A stretch of 64,000 bases of DNA from Alisma plantago-aquatica. Taxonomy: Eukaryota > Streptophyta > Magnoliopsida > Alismatales > Alismataceae. The notes beneath the pieces are model-generated. The model worked only from the letters and a program-made list of their open reading frames with translations, was not told the origin of the DNA and made no database searches. The stretch is taken from positions 300,405,558-300,469,557 of the forward strand of contig OY856409.1 in the NCBI GenBank assembly GCA_963693085.1. Direction: 5' to 3'. Shown here piece after piece: positions 21,612 to 33,873 of the stretch (the stretch's first letter is position 1; each line of letters begins with the position of its first letter). The position numbers were made by a program, and so were the translations under genes.

Positions 21612-23021
21612 CCAATGTGTGACAAAAAAATTCGAGAACTATATAAAATTGGCTTAATTAATTTACATGATATCATATCCAGGGTTTAAACTATATATTA
21701 ATTATTCAAAACCAAATTGAGGGGTCAAACAAAGTCAAATTAATCTAAATTGAACACAAGTGTATTTTAGAGTCTAGAATAGTGTTAGACAAATACTTTC
21801 TCAATTTTGTGACTAATTGATGAGTGGTCACTTTAGTGTACATGTTGATTGATATTTATACTTTAGATTAGATAATAGGTTTTCCAATTAATTAAAGACC
21901 AATAGATTTTATTTAGGGTTTCATATACATGTGAGGATTGTTGAGTTATTGAGGAGAGATAAGTGAAAGTAATTTTTATATATATTGAGTTTCTTTATGT
22001 AGAAAGAAAGAAAAAATGAAATATGTTTTTTTTCTCTTTCTATATATTTTATTATAGATGAAGGATCTTTTATTTGGGTTAATTGCATCGAGGTCCAAGT
22101 TAAAAAATTAACTAGTGGAAATTTCTATTACAACCCTAGTCTTACTATAATTAATTAATGGGATGTTACAATTCTAAACTCATTGTAAAAATTTCGTCCC
22201 AGATACTTATAGATACTACCCACCTTAGGGTTATACTTGTTCTATGCATGCTAACACTAAATCATTTTATTAAAGCCTTATTGTATATTGGTTATGACCT
22301 TCTCATAGTTAAATATCCAAAACCAGACCAATATGTGTACATAATACTAATGAAATTTGAAATATATCTCATAACATCATCATCTAACTTGGCAAGGAAC
22401 CTAGCTTGCCTCTCTCTAGAGGGAGATAAATTAGGGTTTTGGTTCCACTTTGAATCCAACTCACTTATATATGTCAAATTGTCTATCCTTCATATGCATG
22501 ATTGGTCTTACTATGTATCTGATTAGCTGTAGGAGAATTTATGTCTCAAACTTTTAATGACAACTCTTGTTTTATCACCTTTGGATACATGTCAAACGGT
22601 CATATATCTAAAGGTGGCATGTTTTATCACACTTATCCTAGAACCTCCCTAGTGCACATGTCCCATACCACATGCACTCAAAAGGGGGAGACACGCATGA
22701 AAATATATTTATGCACATAACGTCCTCTCTACAAAACTCCATAATTGTGTATCCCACTCCACAAACATGTGGGAAAAGAGGGAATATATGTGATTCTAGA
22801 GTTCACATAAAAGTCCAAAACATCTATAGACATATCCTAAAGGCCCTGTATGGGGTGGGTTCTCCTGTAAATTAAAAAATACACATAGTCTAATCCTTAT
22901 GTAAACTTATTTCCCCTATCTAGACATTTGATTTCCTATATCTTGCACTTACTTATTCTATACCTAAGGCTAGAACATATATAATTATATTTTTGCCTCG
23001 TGGCCATGTACTTATTTGGTT
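21612..23021 (-). other. internal region of D, nothing recognisable
   Basis: About 1.4 kb, AT-rich. I see no retrotransposon protein motif on either strand; the 122-codon plus-strand stretch at 22158 has no recognisable domain. Consistent with a strongly deleted or non-autonomous element. Confidence 0.5.
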
Positions 23022-23029
23022 TGATACCA
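23022..23029 (-). promoter_or_regulatory. primer binding site of D
   Basis: Minus strand reads TGGTATCAAACC, two changes from TGGTATCAGAGC, and lies four bases from the LTR edge at 23034. Confidence 0.65.
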
Positions 23030-23033
23030 TTAA

Positions 23034-24030
23034 TGTAACAACCCACTTATTGAATAATATAGTAACTAAGCAGAAGCATTTATCTTAAAAAGATTCAAAC
23101 ATTGTTCATTGGATAGGATACAACTGACTTTTTCATCAAATTTATGGTTTAGCATCTAATAGATAATAACTAAAACATAGCATTCTACATAATAGGGTCA
23201 TCTAAGGTATATGGCACTCCACCAAATATCTCTTCAAGGTCTTATGATCATTGTCTTGATCTTCTTTAATCCTTATTTTCTCAAATACCTAGGGACATCC
23301 CATCCTCAGGCATGAAAAGGGAAAAACAATCACATCACTAAACGGTACTGGCACTTTATAGCATAAGAAAAATAATTATACTTGACATGATAGAAAATTA
23401 ACTTGAATATTAACTTAATTATTCTTAAAATAACTTCCTATCATAAATACAGAATTTTATAATTAAAATATACTTCTCTCTATGACTTTCCCAATCAAGA
23501 GCACATAATGTTAGGAAAGCCTTTAAAATGTTAGGAAATTCATTATTGTATATGAAAGCCTGTAAAGACCACATTAGGTCCATGATTTTGAGAGCATATA
23601 AAACTTAATCAAATTCCTGTAACATGATTGTTAATATGAACATTAGCATAATCTTGAACTTGAATCTTTATATTGATGAGATTTCTTCCTCTTCAAACTT
23701 GAACTTTAAATTCATTAGTCAATAATATAAGCTCTAATATTAGTGATGATAGAGACCTAAACCATAACAATCATTAAGAAATTGATATAATGAACATAAT
23801 TTAGAACATTATATTTGATATCCTAACTTATACTTTATACATAATATCCAACCAACAATAAATAATCATGCACCAAAACATGACCTGTTTACCTAGACCA
23901 AAGTAGATCCTAACTTAGTTTCTCTGATGATGAGATAATCCTAAGTCTATTTAAGTGAACATGTATTATATTTTAAATAATATCGTAAAACCTAATCTTA
24001 GGTCATTAGGGAAACATGGTCTGACATTAA
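23034..24030 (-). repeat. 5' LTR of D, truncated at a junction with E
   Basis: Begins TGTAACAACCC next to the primer site. It matches the left LTR to about TCTTAGGTCATTAGG at 24000, then switches near 24030 to the sequence shared with 31491 onwards. The break marks a deletion or recombination between two LTRs. Confidence 0.65.
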
Positions 24031-26412
24031 TAGCCTTTACAAAGCCACAGAGGTGGACCAGGATCTGAGCCAGTCATGTATGGACATTTTTAGTGATAAT
24101 CATAGTCACTTTATAGTTGCATGAAATAAATAGGCATCCAATAGTTATTTCCAAGCAACCGATAAAATGTTCGGGAATCACCATGAAACTAGAGAGATTA
24201 TTCATAAGCATAACCACATACCTGTCAGGCTGATTTGAGACAGAATAACCCATGCAAGTAAGAAATCCAAGCAAGCACACATACAAGATCCTAAAATAAC
24301 CATACAATTTCCTTTTATTACTCAGGTCATCAAGATCTATTAAACCTAGCTCGCTTCCTAGGGTTTCTAGTTCACTTTTAGGGTTTCCGTTACAATTAGG
24401 GTTTCCCTTCATCTTTTACTATTTTAAACCCTAATTTTATACCATTACTCATAAACCCTTATTATCTTATTTATTCTTCAATATTAAGGTTATCTTAACA
24501 ACATATAACCCTATTTTCAGATTTAAAGGCACCATTAACCATCAATTAATTTCATTAAGCTTCTTTTACATTAAAGCTACTATTTTTATCCTTTTAATCC
24601 ATGACAAGATCATTATGCACATTCATCATCAATTCATAGTTCATTATGGTCTAATTCACATATGAACTCTATTTGTCATTAATTCTACCTTTTATTCATT
24701 AGAAAACCCTAATTACTACATTAAGGGCATTTATCCACAAATTAGGAACTTTAATGCTCGAAATAGCTTAGAGTCATTATAGCTTAGCTTTATTCATGAT
24801 TTTGAATAATTAAAATCATTAATACTCATATTTACCAATAGTAGGATTTCAAGGCCCATTAAAGTATATTCATGCACATGAAACTCCAATTAAACCAATT
24901 AAGTGCAAATTTCATCCTTTTTGTTCCTAAAGTTCCTTTTTATCATTAACAGGTTAATACCAACTTTAATCATCCATTAAACCCTACTAAATATATTAAT
25001 CATCTCAAAATAGGGTTTCTTAATCTTTAATTCATCAAAGTTGATAACTTACACTACTTTTCGAGTTGCAATAGGAATTATTTTCTAAACATATTTTTAT
25101 TAGATTCCTCTCATTTTCCTAAGCAATTTTCATATTTTATGTGTATTCATCCGAGCTACTATTAAGGAGATACGAATTTAGCAAAATTCACTTACTTTGG
25201 GCCAATTAGAGCACGCCACATCACTCGCTCCATGCAACGTAGACCGGTTAGCTTGAAGACATTTTGAAATGTCATTTATACCCCTACACGTCTCCTAGGC
25301 TCTCCACAACTCGAGAGGGCAAACTCAACCAAAGTCCTGCTCGTCTCCTTCCTCGCGGCTGCGCCTCTGCTGTCGTTAGGTTAGAGATGGAACGCGGCCC
25401 GACTGCTACTCCTTGGACCTCGACGACCACCAGGGTGGTTCCCCTGGCTCCATCGTGCCCCCGCACAGGAGAGGGAGCTACTGGGTTGTGGCCATGATGG
25501 CCAGTTCAAGCTTTCTAGCTCTACAACACACAGATGTCCCATGGCCGTCCTGTTGGTTTTGCGTACGAGCTATGGAAAAAGGTTGATAGCTGCATTCCTC
25601 CTGACATCGTGGGAGCATATTGCTTCCACCAAACTCCAGTTCAGGGCCCCCTGCTGCCCCGGGGTCGCACTACCCCTATTGTTAGGGTTTTTCCAAAGAA
25701 TATGAAGAAAGAAAGAATAAAGAAAGAGAGGAGTGCGTGGGATTCTTCTCCAACTCGACTCTGGGCTCTACCCCTTTATATAAGGGTGGGAAACGAAGCC
25801 CTAGGTTAGCTTATTCATGACTCAAAGAGTCATTTTCCAAATGAAACCAATTATTTCCATGAGAATAAACCTTCTCTCTCTTCTTTATCTTTTTGATATT
25901 CATTTTTCTTTAAATATTAGGATTTCAAAAATTTCTTCCTTTATCTTCTTTGTACTTGCCTTTTGATTTATTGGAACGAAATTATATTCTCTTTTAGTAG
26001 AAAATATCTCCCTTTTAATAATACCATGAAATTCATTCATTATGCATCACATTATCCTCTTATTTTGCTTTATTCATATTTTCTCTTTCTTTTCTTATTG
26101 TATTTTCTTTGCAACATTGGACTCCTTGGGACCCAAGGAACCCAAGAGGCACAACATCCACCTTTGGATTACATTCTTTTTCCTTATAGAGGTTTCCACA
26201 TCTATCGTTTCTCAAAAACTCAATTATTCATTTATTAATTGAATTTCCTTGTTATTGGACCCAATAGACAATAAAGCCCACAACACAATCATCAAGGCTA
26301 TTGTAAACGAAATCCATTTATGAAAAAAAATTGTATCATTATTTGTCCAAATATCTTTAATATGAGAAATTACATTTCTCACCCAATGAACCCAAGAATT
26401 GGGGTTGTAACA
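24031..26412 (-). repeat. 3' LTR of E, truncated
   Basis: Ends in plus orientation with GGGGTTGTAACA at 26412, next to the purine tract, and aligns end to end with 31491-33873. The first 680 bases of the right copy (30812-31490) have no counterpart here; D's LTR stands in their place. It contains a minus-strand 112-codon stretch (24412-24074) also open in the other LTR. Confidence 0.85.
25776..25782 (-). promoter_or_regulatory. TATA box in 3' LTR of E
   Basis: Minus strand CTTATATAAAGGGG, about 630 bases into the LTR as read on that strand. The matching site in the other LTR is at 33236. Confidence 0.6.
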
Positions 26413-26425
26413 TCCTTCCCCTCTT
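26413..26425 (-). promoter_or_regulatory. polypurine tract of E
   Basis: Minus strand AAGAGGGGAAGGA, immediately before the LTR start TGTTACAACCCC. The preceding GAGGACAAAATTCC is the usual chromovirus pol-end context. Confidence 0.82.
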
Positions 26426-26780
26426 ATCGGAATTTTGTCCTCAAAATTCCATCAAGAAAACAAACAATTCGGGATAAGACTTTTCCATGTCCATCATTGG
26501 CCCCTATGTGGCTTTACCTTATCCATGGCGCTTCCAAAGAACCTTTATCATCACATATTCTTTTCTCTGAGTTCTTTCACCTTGGCATCTATAAACCTCA
26601 CAGGTGACTCAGGTCATTGCAGCCCCCCTTGGGGCTCACTAGGTTCATTTCTCCGCACATGGTCTGGGCACCTCACATAGTGCTTTAAATTGGACACATG
26701 AAACTCATCACACATCACATTATCCTGAGGGGTAAGGGCAAACTTAACCTTCTCCACCAAACCATGTCAAAAGAACCCAT
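26426..26780 (-). pseudogene. integrase C-terminus/chromodomain region of E (remnant)
   Basis: On the minus strand one can read CDEFHVSNLKHYVRCPDHV, corresponding to the chromovirus F-HVS-LRKY motif, then PVRFIDAKVKELREK, corresponding to the PV-I-D-x-V-x-LR segment that precedes the chromodomain in Tekay/Del integrases. Stops interrupt both. The chromodomain itself would follow but is too eroded to confirm. This supports chromovirus identity rather than Athila. Confidence 0.6.
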
Positions 26781-26999
26781 GCATCGGGGACTCATCTCTC
26801 TTAACTATAACTTAGAGGGGTCGGATTTTCATGTCACATATTCTCCCATAGTGAACTGAATGTCAATCTACTTTGCATCTGCTTACAACTCATGTCGTGT
26901 CTGGGCTCCTTTCAGCCATTGCACGATCAAGCGACTTCATCTGCACACACTGTGGTCCTTTCTTAACCTTCGTGAGGTCCCTTCACCAACATCATCTTA

Positions 27000-27480
27000 A
27001 TGAAGTGGTGACCGACACAACCTCCCTTATAGAGCTTCTCTACAACCCGATACTGGCTATGGTAGTTATCATCACATCTTACAAAGGACAAAAATTGTCT
27101 CTATGTATCACTCTGAACGAGCACAAATGCTCTCATCAGACCCTGTAGTCTGGATCATACTAACCATTAGTTAGGGGTGATAAACTGTACTATCATCAAG
27201 TTCTTCATGTATCTACTTCCACCTCTTGGAAGTGAATCTTCAGGTTATACTCAAGAACTTTTGAACTTGCATCATGGTGTAGTTGAACCATCTCTCTCAT
27301 GTGTAGTTCAACCAGATATGTCCCTTGACAAAACTCTTTCTTTCTCATGTCATCTAGGTAAGGCGATCTACCATAACCCATATTGCATCTTAACCTTCCT
27401 TGGTCTAGGGGAGACTTTCCACAACATTCATAGTGATGAACTCCCATTCCCTCTCGGGAACTCTTTATACTTTATATTAA
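27000..27480 (-). pseudogene. integrase core remnant of E
   Basis: Minus-strand reading near 27430-27360 gives TKEG-DAIWVMVDRLT with one stop, the very conserved chromovirus block before the second catalytic region. 27447-27205 continues in another frame with YLVELHMREMVQLHHDAS, matching the A-LYIREIVRLHGVP segment. Further left come VYHP (for AYHPQTDGQ) and LQGLMRAFVL (for LEDMLRACVLD). The catalytic Asp residues after these blocks are not clearly kept. Several frames are needed, so it is a relic. Confidence 0.68.
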
Positions 27481-30400
27481 TGCACTGGGTTACTGATGTT
27501 CATCCTTCACCTCCTAGCTTACATGGCCACATGCCACATGCAACTTCATCTTAGGCATTAAAAGTCCTACTGTCACTTATTATCTTGGTAGTACGGTGTA
27601 TGGTGATCTTAAAATCATGATCTCCTGTATGTCATGATTCCTCAAGATAGATTCCTCAGAAACTCTAAACCATTCTAATAAGGGTTTCATCACCTTCCTT
27701 TCCAAAGAAGTGCATTTGAGGTTCTACAACCATCCTTTCATTGCATCAAGGCCTAGGATGGCTAACCAAACAACTACTAAATTGTTCAACATATCTCGTT
27801 ACATCTGAGTGTTAGCCCAAACATATATCTTTTCCAATTGAGGGTTAACCTAGCAACCTCTTCTAGCCTCCATCTAAACTAGGAAGTTGTATCTCATCCA
27901 AAGTATCTATTACCACTTCACATCCTTAGGTGTTAGGTAATGTTGAAGGCATACACCTACATGTATTCCACTTATTATCTCATCTCAACTATAAGTCTAT
28001 CTTCCTCAAGAAAACTCTGAGTTTTTCATCATGAAGATCAAACTCAACCTGGTATAAGTTGCAAGTTCCACATAGCTCATGATAAAGATGTCTACCTCAT
28101 TTCTCTTAGTGTTTGCAAACCATCCATGTATCGTTCACTCCACCGGGGTACGTTATCATCTTTGTCCTTATACCTGATAGCCACATTCCAACTTACATCA
28201 TCTTTTATCCTTGGTGTATGACATGCATACTGTCCTATCTCTCACTCCCATAACAAGAGGAAATAAGCATTTGGCTGCAGTCCATATATAGAGTTCTTCT
28301 TGTTCCCAGAGTAGAGATGGTACATCCCACCTTGGCAGTACACATTTAAATCTAAGTTGAAACGTGACACATATGTCTCTACATCACAATCATCTTGTTA
28401 TCGAAGTTACTTCCATGGAGAACTGGTCTCGAACCTACTTGGGTTCACACACAATCCTTGGTCATCTCCTCTAGGTTTATAGGGTGTCGGAACTTTAGGG
28501 GTCATCCCTCTTCCCTTATGCATCCAGAGAGTGCCCTACTCATCTGCCCTTTGGGTCCCATGAGTTCATGAAGGTGATCAATCTCCTAACCCATGGCCCT
28601 CAGACAATGATAGTTGTTACCTCCCGACCCTATGGTCATGTGCAACTAGGGAATTAGGCAACTCCTAATTCCATCGGTCTTATCCCTACCTGGCCCTAGG
28701 ATAGACTTAGGATTCTCTTATAGTACATGTTCAAATTAGAACCTTACCCAAGACTTCATCATCTCTCTCTGCATTCATGGGCTGACTTTCATCCTTTCAT
28801 AGGGGTCATGGTGACCTGCCTACCTTGGTCAGGCCCCATACCGGTTACCTCCATGGTAACACATCCACATGCACTTAGAGATGGTTATTTATGGGTCTAC
28901 AGGTTCATCCTCATACCATGTACTTTTCACTTAGCTTCTCAAGATCCTATGAGACCTCTTTAGGTTACCTTAAACCAACAAAACTGGTATACACCCTACA
29001 AAAGGGTCCCGCTCCTAAGATAGGAGGAAACTTCATCCCTTGAAAACAAGGTGAAAACCATTCTTAGGGTTTACATACACATGAGCATGCTTAACCCGGA
29101 AACTACTAAGGCATAAGAAGACCAATTACTAAACCATGCTAGGTCATACTTGTTCTCTTTCCTCAACACTGGATCAAGATCATACCTTCCCATGTCATCA
29201 ACTTAGCTGTGAGGGGTTCGTCAAACACACCTTAAACTTAAGGGGTTTCCCTTTCCTCTAACCATGCAGAGTAACATGCTCGCATCTATAGAAACTCAAA
29301 TCTCATCATAAGCATCAGGTACACCACTTCCCCTCTTAGGCCTAGGTTCACTTTTGGGTGTCCAACTGCATGCTCAATCTCTTAACCATGAATCAAGCAT
29401 GATTAAGGCATGACATGCACTCCCTCACATCCTTCTACTCGAGTAACACATCAGGGTCGAGTCCTCCTCAAGAACAACCAATAAGGTACAATGCCTCACA
29501 ACCGATTACTAAACCTCTCCAGGTCTAAGGAATTACTCTTCCCATCTCAGAAGGTAAACACCTATACCACAGGCACATAGGTACCAGAAGCATCATCCTC
29601 TCTCCAGGGTTTGGTTCCTCTAAAGGAAACCAAGATATCCTCAGCCATCATGGATAGAGCATGAGGCAACCACTATCATCCACTTAGGTTGCATCATCCT
29701 CAACTCCCCACTATTCCTCATATCTCAGAGTTTAGGCTTCTTGCAAGGGTCCTGCTCTCTCTCTCTTTAGAGCTATCCCTACAACCAACCTCACTACACT
29801 AGGTCCTCTCTCCTTGAAGGTTGGTCAAGCATACATCTACATGGTGAAGCCTATGCTCGAACTTATGTTTTCTCAAGATTATCCATAACTCTATATGCTT
29901 ATCTCATAAGCCATCCTTCATACTTTCCTGGCCAAGGTTTCAACCTATTGCTCGAACTACTTACATACTCTGGGTACATGCTATGTCCTACTTGCATAAG
30001 CCCATAGGGTTCTATAACTCTAACCTCATCTTTGTAGGAGCTATCCTTCTCTCTAACATGCACGACCCTTTCCAGGGTTGGGTCGCCAAAGGCACTAGAT
30101 CATCCAACCTCACATGGCTCATAACGTCATGGGCATCCAAAAGTATGTCTAACATGACATATAACTTGTCAGGTCATCTCTTTCTCTGACCACCACTTAG
30201 GGTTAGGGTTAACATCATCCTTAGAGGATGTGCTAGGTCTCTACTTATAATGGAGATCTCTGCCTCCATGACCAACTCTCTCTACTAATCCTCCTGACAA
30301 GAAGGTCTAGCCTTAGGTCTCTCCTGAGAGCAATGACAACTCATGTCATACAACCTAAGCATGTATCTATCCTTCAGTTTATGCTTATTCTATTAAGCTT

Positions 30401-30797
30401 ATGTCCATGACATCTTATTTACATGCTTTTCATTAATTTTGTGGAGGATTCCTTAAACCTTATCAACCTTACCCATACCTAAAGAGGGTGAGGAAAAGAG
30501 TGAAAAACCCTAAACCTCAGAATCTTAACAAAATTAGGGTTGAGAAGGGATGAAAATAGATGAGAGAGTCCTAAAGGTATCTTATTTCGAGTTAGATCCT
30601 AAGACATTGGCTAGGCAGTCACACGGATCTGGGAGTCCTCGTATTGTGACGAGCGGTGCGGAGGAAAATCTTGCCAGCCCCCGGACGTGATCCTTTTCTA
30701 GACACCTCTGTCTTTCGGAAAATCCTCTAATAACTCCCTTAGGTTCTACAAAATTTGTAAAATTGAATAATTATTAAAGATTAAGTAAGGAACATAT
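27481..30797 (-). other. degenerate gag-protease-RT interior of E
   Basis: Position in the element predicts gag, protease and RT here, but I can place only a weak RT trace: LQTLREMR on the minus strand near 28120, like the VLQTLRE motif after the RT active site. No zinc knuckle or FxDD was found by eye. Plus-strand open stretches (for example 28727-28963 and 29983-30189) show no known domain. Confidence 0.45.
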
Positions 30798-30809
30798 GAT
30801 CTGATACCA
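30798..30809 (-). promoter_or_regulatory. primer binding site of E
   Basis: Minus strand TGGTATCAGATC, one or two changes from the tRNA-Met site TGGTATCAGAGC, two bases from the LTR edge at 30812. Confidence 0.82.
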
Positions 30810-30811
30810 AA

Positions 30812-33800
30812 TGTAATGACCCTACCTCCCGGTAACCCCAAATTATGGGAGACGAGAAGGTCAGAGCCATTATCCCAATTAACAGGATCAAAGGTTCGAC
30901 AAATAATCAATACAAATTATTAAATTCTACCAACTATACTGAAATATGGTAAAAATAAAAACTTTGCATACCTTTTGAAAACTTGGATCTCTAAACTTCT
31001 ATCCACATATGAATTCTACTCTAACTAATCCTCCTTGTATTTTAATTCATGTATCTCAAAATATGACGATTTATTGTTTGTCCTTTTGGCTTGTACCTAA
31101 AACACTGACAAACAAAACGTCGGTCAGCATAAAGCTGGTATGTGGGGGAAACAATAATCATGCAACTATGATAATGATGTAATCAATCAATTATGATTTA
31201 AACAAACAACTTTACGTTTTCCGCATAACTGCTCAATCCCTACATACCCTAGCCTCTACACAGTCCCTGTAGTGGACCTGCATGCTACCTTCCTTATGGT
31301 AGATCTCCATTAAACCCCTCATGATCCCACCTAACAGGTGAACCAATTTCTAGGGTTGAGTCACATGGCACTACCCGTAGGTAGCCCACTTCTTAACTCA
31401 TGGCATGCTAAAGAGTCTCATGGCACTACATGTGGGTAGCCCAATTTCTAACTCACGATAACCTAGACCTTGCTCTAGGTTACCCCTTTTTAACCTTTAC
31501 AAAGCCACAGAGGTGGACCAGGATCTGAGCCAGTCATGTATGCACATTTATAGTGATAATCATAGTCACTTTATAGTTGCATGAAATAAATAGGCATCCA
31601 ACAGTTATTTCCAAGCAACCGATAAAATGTTTGGGAATCGTCGTGAAACTAGAGTGATTATTCATAAGCATAACCACATACCTGTCAGGCTGATTTGAGA
31701 CAGAATAACCAATGCAAGTAAGAAATCCAAGCAAGCACACATACAAGATCCTGAAATAACCATACAATTTCCTTTTATTACTCAGGTCATCAAGATCTAT
31801 TAAACCTAGCTCGCTTCCTAGGGTTTCTAGTTCACTTTTAGTGTTTCCATTGAAATTAGGGTTTCCCTTCATCTTTTACTATTTTAAACCCTAATTTTAT
31901 ACCATTACTCATAAACCCTTATTATCTTATCCATTCTTCAATATTAAGGTTATCTTAACAACATATAACCCTATTTTCGGATTTAAAGGCACCATTAACC
32001 ATCAATTAATTTCATTAAGCTTCTTTTACATTAAAGCTACTATTTTTATCCTTTTAATCCATGACAAGATCATTATGCACATTCATCATCAATTCATAGT
32101 TCATTATGGTCTAATTCACATATGAAGTCTATTTGTCATTAATTCAACCTTTTATTCATTAGAAAACCCTAATTACTACATTAAGGGCATTTATCCACAA
32201 ATTAGGAACTTTAATGCTAAAAATATCTTAGAGTCATTATAGCTTAGCTTTATTCACTATTTTGAACAATGAAAACCATTAACAGTCGCATTTACCAATA
32301 GTAGGGTTTCAAGGCCCATTAAAGTATATTCATGCACATGAAACTCCAATTAAACCAATTACGTGCAAATTTCATCCTTTTTGTTCCTAAAGTTCCTTTT
32401 TATCATTAACAGGTTAATACCAACTTTAATCATCCATTAAACCCTACTAAATATATTAATCATCTCAAAATAGGGTTTCTTAATCTTTAATTCATCAAAG
32501 TTGATAACTTACACTGCTTTTCCAGTTTCAAGAGGAATTATCTTCTAAATATATTTTTATTAGATTCCTCTTGTTATTCTAAGAAATTTTCATATTTTAT
32601 GTGTATTCATCCGAGCTACTATTAAGGAGATACGAATTTAGCAAAATTCACTTACTTTGGGCCAATCAGAGCGCGCCACGTCGCTCGCTCCATGCAACGT
32701 AGACCGGTTAGCTTGAAGACATTTCAAGATGTCATTTATACCCATGTGCATCTCCTGGGCTCTCCACAACTCAAGAGGGCAAACTCGTCCAAAGTCATGT
32801 TTGTCTCCTTCCTCGCGGCTGCGCCTCTGGTGCCATTAGGTTAGGGACGGAACGTGGCCCAGCCACTGCTCCTTGGACCTCAATGACCACCAGGGCGGTT
32901 CCCCCTGGCTCCGTCGTGCCCCCGCGTAGGAAAGGGAACTACTGGGATGTGGTCATGATGGCCAGTTCAAGCTTTCTAGCTCTGCAACACGCGGACGTCC
33001 CATGGCCATCCTGCTAGTTTTGCACCCGAGCTAGGGCACAAGGTTGATAGGTACGTTCCTCCTGACGTCGTGGGAGCATCTTGCTTCCACCGAACTCCAG
33101 TTCAGGGCCCCCTGTTGCCCCAGGGTCGCACTACCCCTATTGTTAGGGTTTTGCCAAAGAAGATGAAGAAAGAAAGAAGAAAGAAAGAGAGGAGTGCGTG
33201 GGATTCTTCTCCAACTCGACCATGGGCTCTACCCCTGTATATAGGGGTGGGAAACGAAGCCCTAGGTTGGCTTATTCATGACTCAAAGAGTCCTTTTCCA
33301 AATGAAACCAGTTCCTTCCATGAGAAGAAACCTTCTCTCTCTTCTTTATCTTTTTATATTCCTTTTTCTTTAAATATTAGGATTTCGAAAATTTCTTCCT
33401 TTATCTTCTTTATACTTGCCTTTTGATTTATTGGCACGAAATTATATTCTCTTTTAGTAGAAAATATCTCCCTTTTAATAATACCATGAAATTCATTCAT
33501 TATGCATCACATTATCCTCTTATTTTGCTTTATTGGTATTTTCTCTTTCTTTTCTTATTGTATTTTCTTTTCAACTTTGGACTCCTTGGGACCCAAGGAA
33601 CCTAAGAGGCATGAAATCCACCTTTAGATTACATTCTTTTGCCTTCTAGAGGTTTCCACATCTCTCTTTTCTCAAAAACTCAATTATTCATTTATTAATT
33701 GAATTTCCTTGTTATTGGGCCCAATAGAAAATAAAGCCCACAACACAATCATCAAGGCTATTGTAAATGAAATCCATTTATTCAAAACAAATTGTATCAT

Positions 33801-33873
33801 TATTTGTACAAATATCTTTAATATGAGAAATTACATTTCTCACCCAATGAACCCAAGAATTGGTGTTGTAACA
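30812..33873 (-). repeat. 5' LTR of E (3062 bp)
   Basis: Plus orientation TGTAATGACCC...GTGTTGTAACA, bounded by the primer site on the left and element C coding sequence on the right. Bases 31491-33873 match the other LTR with scattered substitutions. The inner 680 bases include a GGCTTGTACCTAAAAC region, typical of the inner end of Tekay-type LTRs. Confidence 0.86.
33236..33244 (-). promoter_or_regulatory. TATA-like box in 5' LTR of E
   Basis: Minus strand CCTATATACAGGGG, at the same place as the TATA of the other LTR. Confidence 0.55.

Larger units (their letters stand above)
19286..24030 (-). mobile_element. eroded non-coding LTR element D
   Basis: 19286-20400 and 23034-24030 are diverged direct repeats. 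Shared pieces include AGCAGAAGCATTTATCTT, a TAGGATCAT/TAGGGTCAT block, CATCACTAAACGG/CATCAGTAAATAG and AACATAATTTAGAACA. The right copy has a primer-site-like TGATACCA at its left edge, which sets minus-strand orientation. The interior shows no coding motif. The right LTR stops at 24030, where sequence changes abruptly to the LTR of E. Confidence 0.68.
24031..33873 (-). mobile_element. Tekay/Del-like chromovirus E (Ty3/gypsy)
   Basis: 24031-26412 and 31491-33873 are long direct repeats of near-equal length (2382 and 2383 bases). The right copy extends left to 30812, where it abuts a tRNA-Met primer site. On the minus strand the interior ends with a GAGGACAAAATTCCG...AAGAGGGGAAGG purine tract, typical of chromoviruses. 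Integrase traces at about 27000-27480 fix the order and strand. Long (3-kb) LTRs and this purine tract fit Tekay/Del. The interior is only 4.4 kb and heavily mutated. Its right edge lies inside element C. Confidence 0.83.

Noticed and set aside
22158..22526. 122-codon stretch as a membrane protein gene
   Set aside because: Isolated, no homologous motif, and its hydrophobicity follows from AT-rich sequence.
25264..25809. GC-richer open stretches in the LTR of E as a host gene exon
   Set aside because: The same sequence recurs at 32700-33260 in the second LTR; it is LTR U3 sequence with frame-breaking differences.
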